Notes: generated by a model not told the origin, from the letters alone. A DNA stretch of 64,000 nt from CAYLRU01 sp964386565 (GCA_964386565.1 CAYLRU010000001.1:186001-250000); one strand, 5' to 3'; positions 41,924 through 51,435 are shown, counted from the first letter of the stretch. A program made the numbers and translations.

Positions 41924-42334
41924 TCAGGCGAGTTGTTTTCCCGCGCCCGGGCCCGGAGAAACCCCGTAAATGGCGTCAATCTTTAAAATGACGGCACCCT
42001 TGGATTTTAAGGGAAAACCGATTTTGTTTCCCAACTCCTCGATCCACTTTGCGGTCTCTTCATAACGGGGTCCCGAGGTTTCCACGGTGACGGTGCCTTT
42101 TAACTGGTATCCTTCCTGTCCTTCCCAGAAAGTCACGGCGACCTTGGGGTTGGATTTTAAATTGGCCTCGGTTTTGTTGAAGAACTGGTTGGACAACAGG
42201 ATGGTTTCATCATCGATGATGCGTTTGGCCCCCACGGGAACGGCATTGGGTGTGCCGTCGGTGGTTGCCGTGGTCAGGACAACGGCAGGGACTTTGTCGA
42301 ACAATTCTTTCATGCGTTCAGTCATTTGTGCCAT
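41924..42334 (-). CDS. pyridoxamine 5'-phosphate oxidase family (FMN-binding split barrel) protein
   Basis: The 136-residue protein fits the split-barrel flavin-binding family: VVLTTATTDGTPNAVPVGAKRIIDDETILLSNQF, with the typical surface strand VAVTFWEGQEGYQLKGTVTVE. Members reduce or bind small substrates with FMN or F420; a detoxification or flavin-carrier role is usual. In sequence it is nearer to the short general PPOX group than to the vitamin B6 enzyme PdxH. Start ATG follows AAGGAGG. It stands alone, downstream of the winged-helix/ferredoxin gene with 313 nt between. Confidence 0.85.
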   Translation of the reverse strand: MAQMTERMKELFDKVPAVVLTTATTDGTPNAVPVGAKRIIDDETILLSNQFFNKTEANLKSNPKVAVTFWEGQEGYQLKGTVTVETSGPRYEETAKWIEELGNKIGFPLKSKGAVILKIDAIYGVSPGPGAGKQLA

Positions 42335-42647
42335 AACAGTTTCCTCCTTTTTAAGGTTCGATTAATCCAATAATCGGTGAATGTATTTATCCGGCACGTT
42401 TTTCAACCGGGTATTAGAAAAAGAACGATTGCCCCGCAGGTGGGCTTCATACTCTCCGGTATGTTCATACTGTATCCGTTGATCAGGATATTTTCAAGAA
42501 CTTTTGCCGCACTGATATTCCCGTCCGCCAGGGGAAAAACAGGCGGTCCGGTTGGCGCCGTCCGCCGTCATCTTTTCCGCCGAACCGCGCCTTGCTCTTG
42601 AACCTGGTTCAAGGTTTTGAAACCGCTTCTGAAAATTTAAGACATTT
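42335..42647. other. 313-nt intergenic region
   Basis: No credible gene. It holds a perfect 17-nt palindrome with a 1-nt centre, CTTGAACC-T-GGTTCAAG (42597-42613), 35 nt after the winged-helix/ferredoxin gene on the minus strand. A short CGATTA/TAATCG hairpin lies at 42359-42376, before the PPOX ribosome binding site. The first could be a terminator stem or an operator. Confidence 0.4.
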
Positions 42648-43733
42648 TTACGCGTACTTGCTGATATCCACACCCCGCCGCTGGGCACGTTCTTTATACC
42701 AGGCCATTTCATCGGCCGGAGGCGTTACGATGTCTTCATCGGATTTTCGCACCAGGCTGATGGCCTCAACCGGGCAGGTAGTGATGCAAAGGCCGCACCC
42801 GATGCATTTTTCCGGGATGATTTCGTAGGCATCATCGCCCTCCTCGACAGCGTTCACCTGGCACCGTTCGTCGGCGCAGGTGCCGCAGGCGATGCACAGG
42901 TCCGGATCGATGGCGGCGTAATAGGCCGAGTTGACAACGGTCCATGCGGGGATCCCCAGCTTGTTGATGCTGCTTAAGACGCCGCAGCAGCATCCGCAAC
43001 AGTTACAGATAAAGAAATGGCCGTTCTGGAAATTGCTGGTCAGGTGGACCAGGGCGGCATCTTCCGCCTTTTTGAGCAACGCCCTGGCCTCTTCCCTGGA
43101 TATGGCCCGGCCGTTTGGACGGTCGTCAAAAAAGTTCGGGACCGGTGCCATGGCCATGCAGACCTCAATGGGTCTGCTGCAGGGATTTTCCATCAAAGCC
43201 TGCTCTTTTTTACAGATGCATTCCATCACCATGAACGACTGGTTGTCATCCAGCAGTTTTGAAATTTTCTGGTAAGGCATGGCCTCTTGGGCAACGGACA
43301 ATTCTTCCTCAATGGGAAGGGTCTGCATCATTTGGGGCGGGTTGCCGAAAAACTGTTTTCCGTAGACCGGCATGAATTCTTCGTTTAATTCGACGAATTC
43401 CCTGTCCAGTCTGGGCAATTGCAATTCATAGATCCCAAAAGCCCAGGGAACCATTTTAAACAGGCGTATGCCGTCCAGGTCCACGGACATGAGTTGCCCC
43501 TGCTCCGCCATCCGGATAAGTTTCTCTTCCAGGCCTTCCAGGGTGCGGCCGGTTCGTTCGGCAATCTGCTGGGCGGTTTCAAAGGACAATTTTAAATCAC
43601 AAAAAAGTTCTGCTTCGTCCGGGGCGAAAATTTTTTTTAAAAGCTTGATTTCCGCACCGCTTTCCGTTGACGGGAATCCATTGGGAAGCGTATCCAAGAC
43701 TTTTGCCAGTTTGCGATAGACATCGTCGCTCAT
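42648..43733 (-). CDS. winged-helix/Cys-rich/2x[4Fe-4S] ferredoxin protein (paralogue B)
   Basis: The 361-residue protein is a full-length homologue of the protein at 26734-27789. It has the same winged-helix-like N-terminus and middle cysteines C172, C174, C185 and C192 at the same positions (CICKKEQ, NPC, EVC). It also has a Cys-rich CNCCGCCCG run and two C-terminal clusters. The first ferredoxin motif is CIACGTCADERC, one residue longer before the last Cys and lacking the usual Pro; the second, CIGCGLCITTCP, is normal. It probably transfers electrons to or from an acyl-CoA enzyme in this region. It is divergent from the ligase-SCP2 gene. The physiological partner is unknown. Confidence 0.82.
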   Translation of the reverse strand: MSDDVYRKLAKVLDTLPNGFPSTESGAEIKLLKKIFAPDEAELFCDLKLSFETAQQIAERTGRTLEGLEEKLIRMAEQGQLMSVDLDGIRLFKMVPWAFGIYELQLPRLDREFVELNEEFMPVYGKQFFGNPPQMMQTLPIEEELSVAQEAMPYQKISKLLDDNQSFMVMECICKKEQALMENPCSRPIEVCMAMAPVPNFFDDRPNGRAISREEARALLKKAEDAALVHLTSNFQNGHFFICNCCGCCCGVLSSINKLGIPAWTVVNSAYYAAIDPDLCIACGTCADERCQVNAVEEGDDAYEIIPEKCIGCGLCITTCPVEAISLVRKSDEDIVTPPADEMAWYKERAQRRGVDISKYA

Positions 43734-44146
43734 GATTTTTCTCCTTTTGCAAAAAGGTTAGGGTGCAGCCATCCGGAGGACGGGTGGGGTATATTCCCCT
43801 TTAAGGTATATATGGCTCTCAAAGGGCCCCGGTTTTTATTAAAAACCGCGGGGATTAAACATAGGAGCATAACGGTGAAACAAAATAGACCGGTCGTCTA
43901 TGCTTGTCAACTCTTTTTTCCCATCCCGGGAATCGGGCATGGCACGATCGGGGCGATTCCTGAACCGGTTCCAAAAACGGGGTTGAAACAGCAACCGTGA
44001 GTTATTATAATCACCGGACATTTTAAACCAAATCAATGCATAAAAAGGTCACGCAAGAGATATGCGGACAATTTCTTTTCGGATTATTTCCCAGCGGTAA
44101 TGGATGCGAAATATCGTTAAAAACAATTAAATACCGGGAGGTCGAT
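43734..44146. other. 413-nt divergent intergenic region
   Basis: No convincing gene. A hairpin with arms CCCCGGTTTTT and AAAAACCGCGGGG (43827-43853), with a 2-nt bulge, is the main structure. The start codon of the plus-strand ligase gene was placed at 44147 because GGGAGG precedes it; an open frame continuing upstream to 44036 has no family similarity. Confidence 0.4.
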
Positions 44147-46039
44147 ATGCAACGTCATCTGAATACGACAAGGGAACTGGTTCAGGCCAATGCCGCCGAA
44201 TTCGCCGAAATCCCCTTTCTGAATTTTTATGATGAGATCGTGACCTACAAAGACCTGGACAGGCGCACCAATGCATTTGCCCGTTACCTGCTGGCACAGG
44301 GGGTGGAAAAGGGGGATATCGTATCCTTTATGATGGGCAATTCCCCGGGTTTTTTTTATGTTCTTTTCGGGGCCCAGAAAATCGGGGCTGTCAGCGGCCC
44401 CGTCAGTTGCTGGTGGCAGGCCGAGGAAGTGCTTTATCTGGTGAATGATTCAAAACCCAAAATACTCGTTATTGATCCTGAATATGCCGGGATAGTATCT
44501 CTTATCAAGGATAAAATGCCCTCGGTCCGGAAAATCGTGGTCAATTCAACGGGGATGCCCGGGCTGGATTTTTCCCACGACAATTTGCCGGAAATTATGG
44601 AAAAATATGATCAGAAACATGCCGGGGATATAGTTCTCCTTCCGGATGACCCCGCGGAAATCATGTATACCTCGGGGACTACGGGCCAGCCGAAAGGCGT
44701 TGTGCTGACCCACAAAGGTATTCTGTCCGGGGCAAAAAGCAAAACAGATCCCTTCCCGTTATATCCCGGGGATGTTTCGATATGCGTTCTGCCCCTGTTT
44801 CACTCCGGCGGTCTGAATGACCTGGCCTTTCCGGCGATATATGTGGGCGCGACCATTGTGCTCCGGCGAAACTTTTCCGCATCTGAATTCTGGGAATGTA
44901 TTGAGAAATACAAAGTTAATTTCATTTATATCGTCCCGACCATGTGGAACATACTTCTGCGCGTTCCCGAGTCCAGAACGGTGGATACGAGTTCGTTGAA
45001 ATTCGGGTTGTCCGGGTCTGCCCCGATACCGCCGGAACAGCTCAGGGAATGCGAGAATCGGTTTCATATCCGCATGATAGAAGCGTATGGGGCAACGGAG
45101 AATACCGGGGGGATTACGGCCAATCGGTTGGAAAATCGAAAAGACGGGTCAATCGGGCTGCCGCTTCCGGGTATTGACGTTAAAATCGTGGATGAAAACG
45201 GCAAAGAACAGCCCCGGGGTGCCATCGGCGAAATCATCGTCAAGGGCGACACCGTGATGCAGGGATATTTCAACAAGCCCGAGGCCACGGCGGAAACCAT
45301 AAAGGACGGCTGGCTGTACACCGGTGATATGGGATACCAGGATCAGGACGGATTTTTCTTTATCGTGGACCGCAAAAAGGAAATGATCATCCGGGGAGGC
45401 GTCAATGTCTATCCCAAGGAGATCGAGAGTGTCATTGCCGTTCATCCGAAAGTCGCCATGGCGGCGGTCATACCCGAGCCCCATGATAAATACGGCCAGG
45501 TCGCCAGGGCCTGTATCGTTTCTAAAAGAGGAAGTAAATTGACGGAAGAGGAAATCCGTGAATATTGCACCGAACATATGGCGGCATATAAAGTCCCTGA
45601 ATTTTTTCAATTCTTGGAATTTATTCCCGTCGGGGCCACCGGCAAGATCGATAAAAAAGCCCTGACCCGTCAATTGGAAGAGGAGAAAACGGCAACACCG
45701 GTCCCGGTGGCCCATTTCTTTGAAGGAATGCCGGAACGGTTCATCCCGGAAAAGGCCCGGGGCGTCAAGGGAACCGTAAGCTACAACATCACCGGAAAAG
45801 GCGGGGGCAAATGGACCATCACCATCAAGGATCAGAAAATGACTTTAAGCGAAGGTATCCTGGAAAACCCCACTGCTTACGTTGTTTCCAGGGATTCGGA
45901 TTACCATGATATCATGACCGGTAAGATGGACGGGATCACCGCGGTCATGACCGGGAAGATGATCGTAGAAGGCGATGCCGGATTTTTGGGCAATCTCCGG
46001 GAGATGATGAAACCATTGGACGCGGTGAAGCACGATTAA
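44147..46039 (+). CDS. acyl-CoA synthetase fused to an SCP2 lipid-binding domain
   Basis: This 630-residue fusion has an AMP-forming ligase (about 1-520) with YTSGTTGQPKGVVLTHKG, AYGATENTGG, TGDMGYQDQDGFFF, DRKKEMIIRGGVNVYP and the catalytic Lys in GATGKIDKKAL. The SCP2 sterol-carrier domain (about 530-630) has GKWTITIKDQ, AYVVSRDSDYHDIMTGKMDG and GDAGFLGNLREMM. SCP2 domains hold hydrophobic acyl chains, so the enzyme probably activates and shelters a long or water-insoluble acid. Fusion of these two domains is uncommon. It differs from the ligase at 38741-40306 and is not a recent copy. It appears monocistronic and converges with the RND genes. Confidence 0.88.
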   Translation: MQRHLNTTRELVQANAAEFAEIPFLNFYDEIVTYKDLDRRTNAFARYLLAQGVEKGDIVSFMMGNSPGFFYVLFGAQKIGAVSGPVSCWWQAEEVLYLVNDSKPKILVIDPEYAGIVSLIKDKMPSVRKIVVNSTGMPGLDFSHDNLPEIMEKYDQKHAGDIVLLPDDPAEIMYTSGTTGQPKGVVLTHKGILSGAKSKTDPFPLYPGDVSICVLPLFHSGGLNDLAFPAIYVGATIVLRRNFSASEFWECIEKYKVNFIYIVPTMWNILLRVPESRTVDTSSLKFGLSGSAPIPPEQLRECENRFHIRMIEAYGATENTGGITANRLENRKDGSIGLPLPGIDVKIVDENGKEQPRGAIGEIIVKGDTVMQGYFNKPEATAETIKDGWLYTGDMGYQDQDGFFFIVDRKKEMIIRGGVNVYPKEIESVIAVHPKVAMAAVIPEPHDKYGQVARACIVSKRGSKLTEEEIREYCTEHMAAYKVPEFFQFLEFIPVGATGKIDKKALTRQLEEEKTATPVPVAHFFEGMPERFIPEKARGVKGTVSYNITGKGGGKWTITIKDQKMTLSEGILENPTAYVVSRDSDYHDIMTGKMDGITAVMTGKMIVEGDAGFLGNLREMMKPLDAVKHD

Positions 46040-46128
46040 CAAAAAGAATATATCAGTATTCTCCACGGGTCCTCATTCGGCCAGGTAAGGAATTATATTT
46101 CACCAAATATACGGGGATGCGGGGTTTT

Positions 46129-49100
46129 TCATTTGTCGAACGCGGCGGCCTTTCCCTTTTTCTCTGTAAAAATGGTATAAATTGCAGGAAGAAGGATGAG
46201 GGTCATGACGCCGGAAACCAGGATTCCGCCGGCAGAAGCAATTCCGCAGGCGTTTCTCAATTCGGAACCCAGGCCGCTGGCAAACACCATGGGCAGCATC
46301 CCCATGACCGCGGCCAGTGTAATCATGGTAATCGGCCGGAAACGGTCGCAGACGGCTTGAATCATCGCTTCACGGGACGGCATGCCGTCGTTGCGATTTA
46401 TGTTGAAACGGTCCATGATGAGAATGGCATTGTTGACCACGATTCCCAACAGCATGATCAAGCTCATCAGGGTGAAAATATCCATGCTTTTACCGGTGAT
46501 GAATAATGCCCAGAACACGCCGATGAGCGCCGGCGGAACGGTGATCAGCATAACCACCGGCCGGCGGAAGGATTCCATTATGGCCGATAAGGTCAGAAAC
46601 ACCAAGACGGCGGCGATGATGCCGGCTTCCGCCAGTTCGGCCTGGGCTTCGTGAAGATGTTCATAAATGCCCGTGAATGTGATGCTGTATCCCGACGGTA
46701 TCCGACCCATGGATGCCATGGCTGCATCTAATTTTTTCACGATCGTGCCCAGGGGCCTCCCTTCCTTGAGATTGGCAAAAAGTTTGGATATACGGTGTTT
46801 GTCCTTACGCGTGATTTGAACCGGGGCGACGGTTTCTTCCACGACCCCGAGGTTGGAGAGAATCAGGGGACGGCCCGGTGCCCCGGGAAAGAGAAATTCA
46901 CTGACCTGGCTTTTGCCTTTTTTTTCTTCGAACTTTACCACGATATCATAACTTCGTCCGGCTTGTTTGAAGCTGCCCACGGTCAGGCCTTCCAGATTGG
47001 TCCTGATCGCCATGCCCAGTTCAACAGGAGATACGCCTAAATCGGATAGAACCGCCCTGTCCGGACGAATGCGAAGTTCGGGTTTGCCGGAACGAACCGT
47101 GGTGTCTGATTCCAGGAGGTCACCGGTGGCTTCTGCAAGTGCTTTGGCCTGCAAGGCCAGGGTGTCCAGGGTTTCCAGATCGTCTCCGGCGATTTCCATT
47201 TCTATATCGGTGCTCTGCCCTCCTATGATCAACGGCTGGTTGACGGAGATGATACAGTCCGGAAAATTCGCAAGGCGGGACCTTGTCAGGCGGATAAGAT
47301 CCCGGATAGTTGTATTTCGATCGGTTTTTTCCGAGAACTTTAACAGGATTTGGGCCAGGTGAACACCCTCGGACATTTTTCCCAGCATGCCTTCCACTTT
47401 TCCGATGGTGGTAAACACATGGCGCAGGTGGGGCAAATCACTCAACAGGGCTTCGGCTTGTTTAACCCGTTTTTTCGTTCTGTTCAGATCATAATGGGTG
47501 GGAAACTCCATTTTAATGAAGAGGGTGGCCTGATCCGGATCCGTAACCATCAATGTTCCGAGTTTGCCCGCGATAATGAAGGAATGAAAAAAAATCAGCG
47601 CAATGGTGACCAGCAGCAGCAGGACCCATTTGGGGTGTTGGGCAAGAAGTAAAAGAAAATTACGGTACCGATTCACCACGCGGTCAAAGAGGATATTCCA
47701 GTATCGCTGTATAACGGCGATACCGGATTCTTTTTTTATGTGTTCCGGTTTGAGAAGAATCGAACAGAGAAGAGGGGTCAGCGTAAAGGAAATGAACAGG
47801 GAAACCGCGGTCAGGATGAGCATGGTCAAGGCAAAGGATTTTATGAACAGTCCCACCGTGCTCTCCATCATGGCCAGGGGGAAAAGCACCACCATGTTGG
47901 TCCCCGCACTGGCAAGAACCGCAACGGTCACCTCGCCCGCTCCCAGCCGGGACGCTGTTTTCGGATCGCCGGTTTCCGCCAGCCGCTTGACAATGGCTTC
48001 TAAAACAACAATGGAGTTGGTCACCAGGATGCCCACGGACAGGCCCATGGCAAGGAGGGTCACGGTATTTAAGGTAAAACCCATGGACTGCATAAAAAAA
48101 ACACCGATGACAATGGTCAGGGGCATGGTGATGGCCACAACGAGAAGAGACCTCAGATTATAGAGAAATATGAAAAGAATCATAGCCGTTAACAGGATGC
48201 CTTCCCCGACATTTAGCCATGCGCTGTTCATGCTCGCCTTGATGAAATCCGTGTCATCCGATACCCAGACAAGTTGTATGCCGCCGGGCAGGTCTCTTTT
48301 GATTTTTCCCATGGCGTCTTTCATCAGTTCAGCCACATAAACGGCATTGGCGTCCGATTTTTTTATCACTTTGACGGCGATACAGGGGCGTCCTTCAATG
48401 GACGCCGCCTGGCGGAGTTCCCGTTGGGCCATCCGGACCCTGCCGATGTCTTTCACATAGCAGCGGTTGCCGTTCTGGTTTGAAACTTCAATGGTGTCTA
48501 TATTCTTGTAAATGTCAAAATCCGCATCAAATTTTACGGTATACTCGGCTCCGTGTTCTCTCACCCTTCCCGAAGGAATGGTGCGGACCGCACCGCCCAC
48601 GGCTTTGGCCACATCCAGGGAGGTCATCCCCCTGGCCGCGAGCTTATCCCGATCCAGAAGCACATGAATTTCGTTTGGTGCACCACCGATCAATTGAACA
48701 TCCGCCACGCCGGGGATCACCGTGATTCGGTTTCTCAACGTATCATCGGCATAATCATACAACTCGGAAACCGGCACATCTCCGGTAAGAGCGAGTTCGA
48801 TGATAGGCTTGGCATTGATGTCATATTTCAGGATACGGGGATCTTCCACGGCTTCCGGGAAATTACGGCGGATCAGGTCGATTTTTTCTCTTACGTCCGT
48901 TGCAGCGATATCCACGTCCACGCCCAGGTTGAACTCGAGAAATGTAAAGGCGACGTTTTCAATGCAGGACGATGTCACATGTTTAAGGCCCTCGATGGTA
49001 AGCATCTGGTCTTCAATGGGTTTTGCCACGTCTGCTTCAATTTCTGCAGGGCCGGCGCCGGGATAGACCGTGGTTACGGTAATATAAGGTGCATCGATCC

Positions 49101-49215
49101 TGGGCATTAGTTCCACGCCCATTTTGCGATAAGAATTGACGCCGAGCAAAGCCAGCGCAATGACCAGGCAGGATATGGCAACGGGTCGCCTGACCGAGGC
49201 ATCGGATAAAAACAT
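46129..49215 (-). CDS. RND (HAE1-type) efflux pump inner-membrane permease
   Basis: The 1028-residue protein has the RND architecture: TM1 near the N-terminus (RRPVAISCLVIALALL), two large periplasmic loops, and TM bundles at about 335-525 and 850-1015. It would use the proton gradient to expel hydrophobic compounds together with the MFP encoded upstream. Unusually, the helix-4 position that holds the Asp-Asp pair of AcrB (LVDDAIVV) reads ILVTNSIVV, so Thr399/Asn400 replace the Asp pair; in TM10 Asn replaces the AcrB Lys (GIVVNNAILIMD), as in many HAE1 pumps. The start overlaps the stop of the MFP gene by one base (TGATG-type). No outer-membrane factor gene is in the operon. Confidence 0.92.
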   Translation of the reverse strand: MFLSDASVRRPVAISCLVIALALLGVNSYRKMGVELMPRIDAPYITVTTVYPGAGPAEIEADVAKPIEDQMLTIEGLKHVTSSCIENVAFTFLEFNLGVDVDIAATDVREKIDLIRRNFPEAVEDPRILKYDINAKPIIELALTGDVPVSELYDYADDTLRNRITVIPGVADVQLIGGAPNEIHVLLDRDKLAARGMTSLDVAKAVGGAVRTIPSGRVREHGAEYTVKFDADFDIYKNIDTIEVSNQNGNRCYVKDIGRVRMAQRELRQAASIEGRPCIAVKVIKKSDANAVYVAELMKDAMGKIKRDLPGGIQLVWVSDDTDFIKASMNSAWLNVGEGILLTAMILFIFLYNLRSLLVVAITMPLTIVIGVFFMQSMGFTLNTVTLLAMGLSVGILVTNSIVVLEAIVKRLAETGDPKTASRLGAGEVTVAVLASAGTNMVVLFPLAMMESTVGLFIKSFALTMLILTAVSLFISFTLTPLLCSILLKPEHIKKESGIAVIQRYWNILFDRVVNRYRNFLLLLAQHPKWVLLLLVTIALIFFHSFIIAGKLGTLMVTDPDQATLFIKMEFPTHYDLNRTKKRVKQAEALLSDLPHLRHVFTTIGKVEGMLGKMSEGVHLAQILLKFSEKTDRNTTIRDLIRLTRSRLANFPDCIISVNQPLIIGGQSTDIEMEIAGDDLETLDTLALQAKALAEATGDLLESDTTVRSGKPELRIRPDRAVLSDLGVSPVELGMAIRTNLEGLTVGSFKQAGRSYDIVVKFEEKKGKSQVSEFLFPGAPGRPLILSNLGVVEETVAPVQITRKDKHRISKLFANLKEGRPLGTIVKKLDAAMASMGRIPSGYSITFTGIYEHLHEAQAELAEAGIIAAVLVFLTLSAIMESFRRPVVMLITVPPALIGVFWALFITGKSMDIFTLMSLIMLLGIVVNNAILIMDRFNINRNDGMPSREAMIQAVCDRFRPITMITLAAVMGMLPMVFASGLGSELRNACGIASAGGILVSGVMTLILLPAIYTIFTEKKGKAAAFDK

Positions 49216-50423
49216 CAGCTGATCTTCCTTTGCAGCACGACCGGTGTGCCTTCATCAAGCAGGAATTGTCCCTGGATGATCACGGATTCGCCTTCCAACG
49301 GTTCCCTTGAAGAAATTTGGGTTCGCCCGTTATCTTCAATTCCGGTTGTCACTTCAAGCATGTGGGCTTTATTGTCCTTGATGATAAATATGACCGGGCT
49401 GTTGTTTCGTATCCGGATGGCGGTTGACGGTACCCCGAACCCTGTTTCACGAAAGAGAAGGACTTCCATTTCCACCATGGCCCCGGGAACGAATACACCG
49501 GTTGGATTGTCGATAAAGCTTTTAATGACGAATGTCCTCAGCTTTTCGTGGATGGTCGGGCTCTTGTAATCGATGACGAGGTTTTCCAGTTCGTGGTTGT
49601 ACACCCGAAGGTTGATCCGTGTTTTTCCCGGATGAATGTTCCCGTAATGATGGGCCGGCAAAAAGGCCACCGCTTCAATGGTTTCCCGGTCTTCGATTTT
49701 AAGGACGGGTTCTCCGGGCCCGACCATTTCACCCGGTTCTTTCAGCCTTAATACGACATGTCCGCTGATCGGGGCATACACCAGTGAATCCTTCAGGTCT
49801 TTTTCGACGATGGCCAGGGCGGTTTGTGCCTGGTGCTTTTGTTCCCTTGCCAGGTCAATGAGCGCCTTGATATGCTTGAGGGCCACCTCGGCCTGCTTGT
49901 ACCGCAGTGCCATTTGCTCAAATTCGTTCCGGCTGACGGCCTTTTCATCCAACAGCTTTTCGTAGCGAAGGTAATCGATTTTTGCTTTTTTCAGATCCGC
50001 CTCCACCTGTTCGAGCCGGGTCTTTTTTTCAAGCAGAGCGCATTGGGCCACGCCAAGGGCCTGCTTTTTCATCTCCACCGCCTTTTCCAGTTTCAGGGCG
50101 TCGATTTGAAAAAGCTTTGTCTTTCCGGCGATGACCGAATCGCCTTCATCCACGAAGATGGATTCAAGGGTTCCCGGGATCTTGGCCGGCACCAGGACCT
50201 TGTTACTTGCCTCAAGATTGCCCTGGACCACGATTCGTTCGGTAAAAGGCTCGATGTTGATGGGTTCGACAACCACGGGTATGGCTTGTTTTTCGCCGGA
50301 CTGTTCCCCCCGGTGTGAATCCCTTGCCGTTTTATTTGCCGCTATGCCGTATATGATGAATCCGCCAAAAACCAGAGCGGGAATAAAAAGAGCTATTTTG
50401 AAAAAACGGGTGTTGTTTTTCAT
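49215..50423 (-). CDS. RND efflux membrane-fusion protein (periplasmic adaptor)
   Basis: The 402-residue protein has an N-terminal membrane anchor (about 8-28, ALFIPALVFGGFIIYGI), then a lipoyl/barrel-sandwich half (EASNKVLVPAKIPGTLESIFVDEGDSV), a long helical hairpin (about 105-215) and the second lipoyl half with a beta-barrel (VYAPISGHVVLRLKEPGEMV). This is the usual adaptor between an RND permease and an outer-membrane channel. The hairpin is of the size expected for contact with a TolC-like protein. The gene lies 10 nt after the TetR gene and overlaps the permease by one base, so regulation is shared. Confidence 0.93.
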   Translation of the reverse strand: MKNNTRFFKIALFIPALVFGGFIIYGIAANKTARDSHRGEQSGEKQAIPVVVEPINIEPFTERIVVQGNLEASNKVLVPAKIPGTLESIFVDEGDSVIAGKTKLFQIDALKLEKAVEMKKQALGVAQCALLEKKTRLEQVEADLKKAKIDYLRYEKLLDEKAVSRNEFEQMALRYKQAEVALKHIKALIDLAREQKHQAQTALAIVEKDLKDSLVYAPISGHVVLRLKEPGEMVGPGEPVLKIEDRETIEAVAFLPAHHYGNIHPGKTRINLRVYNHELENLVIDYKSPTIHEKLRTFVIKSFIDNPTGVFVPGAMVEMEVLLFRETGFGVPSTAIRIRNNSPVIFIIKDNKAHMLEVTTGIEDNGRTQISSREPLEGESVIIQGQFLLDEGTPVVLQRKIS

Positions 50424-50433
50424 TTCATTTGTC

Positions 50434-51069
50434 TCATTTCCAGGCCGGGTTGTTTTTAAGAAGTCCCGGAAGGAGAAATGCCAGGCATTCCTCGACTTCC
50501 TCTTCCCTGAATGTTTCCGTGTGATCCTCCCCGGTGATTTTGATGCTCAACAAACCTTCTATGGCCCCGAAGATCATGGTTGATACGCGAAACGCATTGC
50601 AGAAGCGGAATATGCCGGCCTTGATGCCGTCGTCAATGATGCCGGTCAACAGGCCGGTAATTTTGGGCCGGATTTCACTCGTGCCGATTTTGCCTCCCCG
50701 GGCGCCGAAAGCCACGGCCTGTGAATTGATCAGCACATTGATAACGTCCCATTGCTCGTAAAAGGCTTCGAGCGCGGTGCGGATAAAATTTTTCAGTTTT
50801 TCCGCCGGTGCGTTGTCTTTGCTCCTGACGTCCTCCAGGAGTTTGAAATAGGGTTCGAATATATTATCAATCACATAGAGCACCAGCTCTTCCTTGTCCC
50901 TGAAATAATTATACACCGTGCCGGTGGCTACTTCGGCGGCCCGGGCCACGCGGTCCATGCGTAGTCCTTCCATGCCGTATTTCTTCAGTACATTGAGGGT
51001 CGCTTCAAAAATCGAATTTTTCATCATCGCTTCCCAGGCAGCCCTTCTCTTTTGGCTTGGCTTTGCCAT
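50434..51069 (-). CDS. TetR-family transcriptional repressor of the RND operon
   Basis: The 211-residue protein has a TetR helix-turn-helix (about 17-62): ATLNVLKKYGMEGLRMDRVARAAEVATGTVYNYFRDKEEL, with the recognition helix TGTVYNYF. The C-terminal half (about 70-210) is the ligand-binding and dimerisation part, without family signature. It is first in the RND operon (10 nt before the MFP gene), and a long inverted repeat overlaps its promoter, so autoregulation is very likely and an efflux substrate is the probable inducer. Its start follows AAAGGAACC. Confidence 0.92.
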   Translation of the reverse strand: MAKPSQKRRAAWEAMMKNSIFEATLNVLKKYGMEGLRMDRVARAAEVATGTVYNYFRDKEELVLYVIDNIFEPYFKLLEDVRSKDNAPAEKLKNFIRTALEAFYEQWDVINVLINSQAVAFGARGGKIGTSEIRPKITGLLTGIIDDGIKAGIFRFCNAFRVSTMIFGAIEGLLSIKITGEDHTETFREEEVEECLAFLLPGLLKNNPAWK

Positions 51070-51103
51070 GGCGGTTCCTTTCGTAAATATAAAAAGAAAT
51101 CGT

Positions 51104-51135
51104 TCATATTAATGAATATAGATTCACTAATATGA
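51104..51135. promoter_or_regulatory. TetR operator: 32-nt inverted repeat
   Basis: TCATATTA-a-TGAAT-ATAG-ATTCA-c-TAATATGA has two perfectly complementary pairs of arms (8 and 5 nt) with one mismatch between them, centred on ATAG. It lies 35-66 nt before the TetR start and overlaps the -10 box of the promoter. This is the kind of site a TetR dimer (or two) would occupy to silence the operon. Confidence 0.75.
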
Positions 51136-51155
51136 TAATAATATTCAATTGTCAA
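51127..51155 (-). promoter_or_regulatory. promoter of the TetR-MFP-RND operon
   Basis: On the minus strand TTGACA (complement of 51150-51155) and TATTAG (complement of 51127-51132) are 17 nt apart. The -35 is a perfect match. The -10 overlaps the right arm of the operator at 51104-51135, so repressor binding would block RNA polymerase. Confidence 0.6.
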
Positions 51156-51392
51156 TATTTTTTTTCAGGTTTCAATGGAGAATCTGCCGGGGAATATCTT
51201 GTCGGCAATGGTGAAACAAAAAGTCAAGTGCAGGCCCGGACCAGGGAAGGGAATTCCTTTGACGGGGCGGTTGAACAGAAATGGAGCGAATCCTGTCACA
51301 CATCACAATGCCCAGGGGTCATATGAGAGCCGGGTTCCAGGATATGTAACGTCGGGATCCGATCTTAAAACCGCGTATCCGGGGTTGGTTTC

Positions 51393-51435
51393 AAAACCCC
51401 CGGGGCTGTTTATCCATTACGGCGCCGGGGGTTTT
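51393..51435 (-). terminator. intrinsic terminator of ahcY
   Basis: AAAACCCCCGG (51393-51403) and CCGGGGGTTTT (51425-51435) are an 11-bp perfect stem; read on the minus strand the stem ends in TTTT followed by GAAACC. It lies 20 nt after the ahcY stop and ends the panC-metK-ahcY unit. Confidence 0.7.

Noticed and set aside
42377..42600. Minus-strand frame ending GAIVLFLIPG
   Set aside because: An in-frame stop lies just upstream, no start codon or domain is evident; chance frame.
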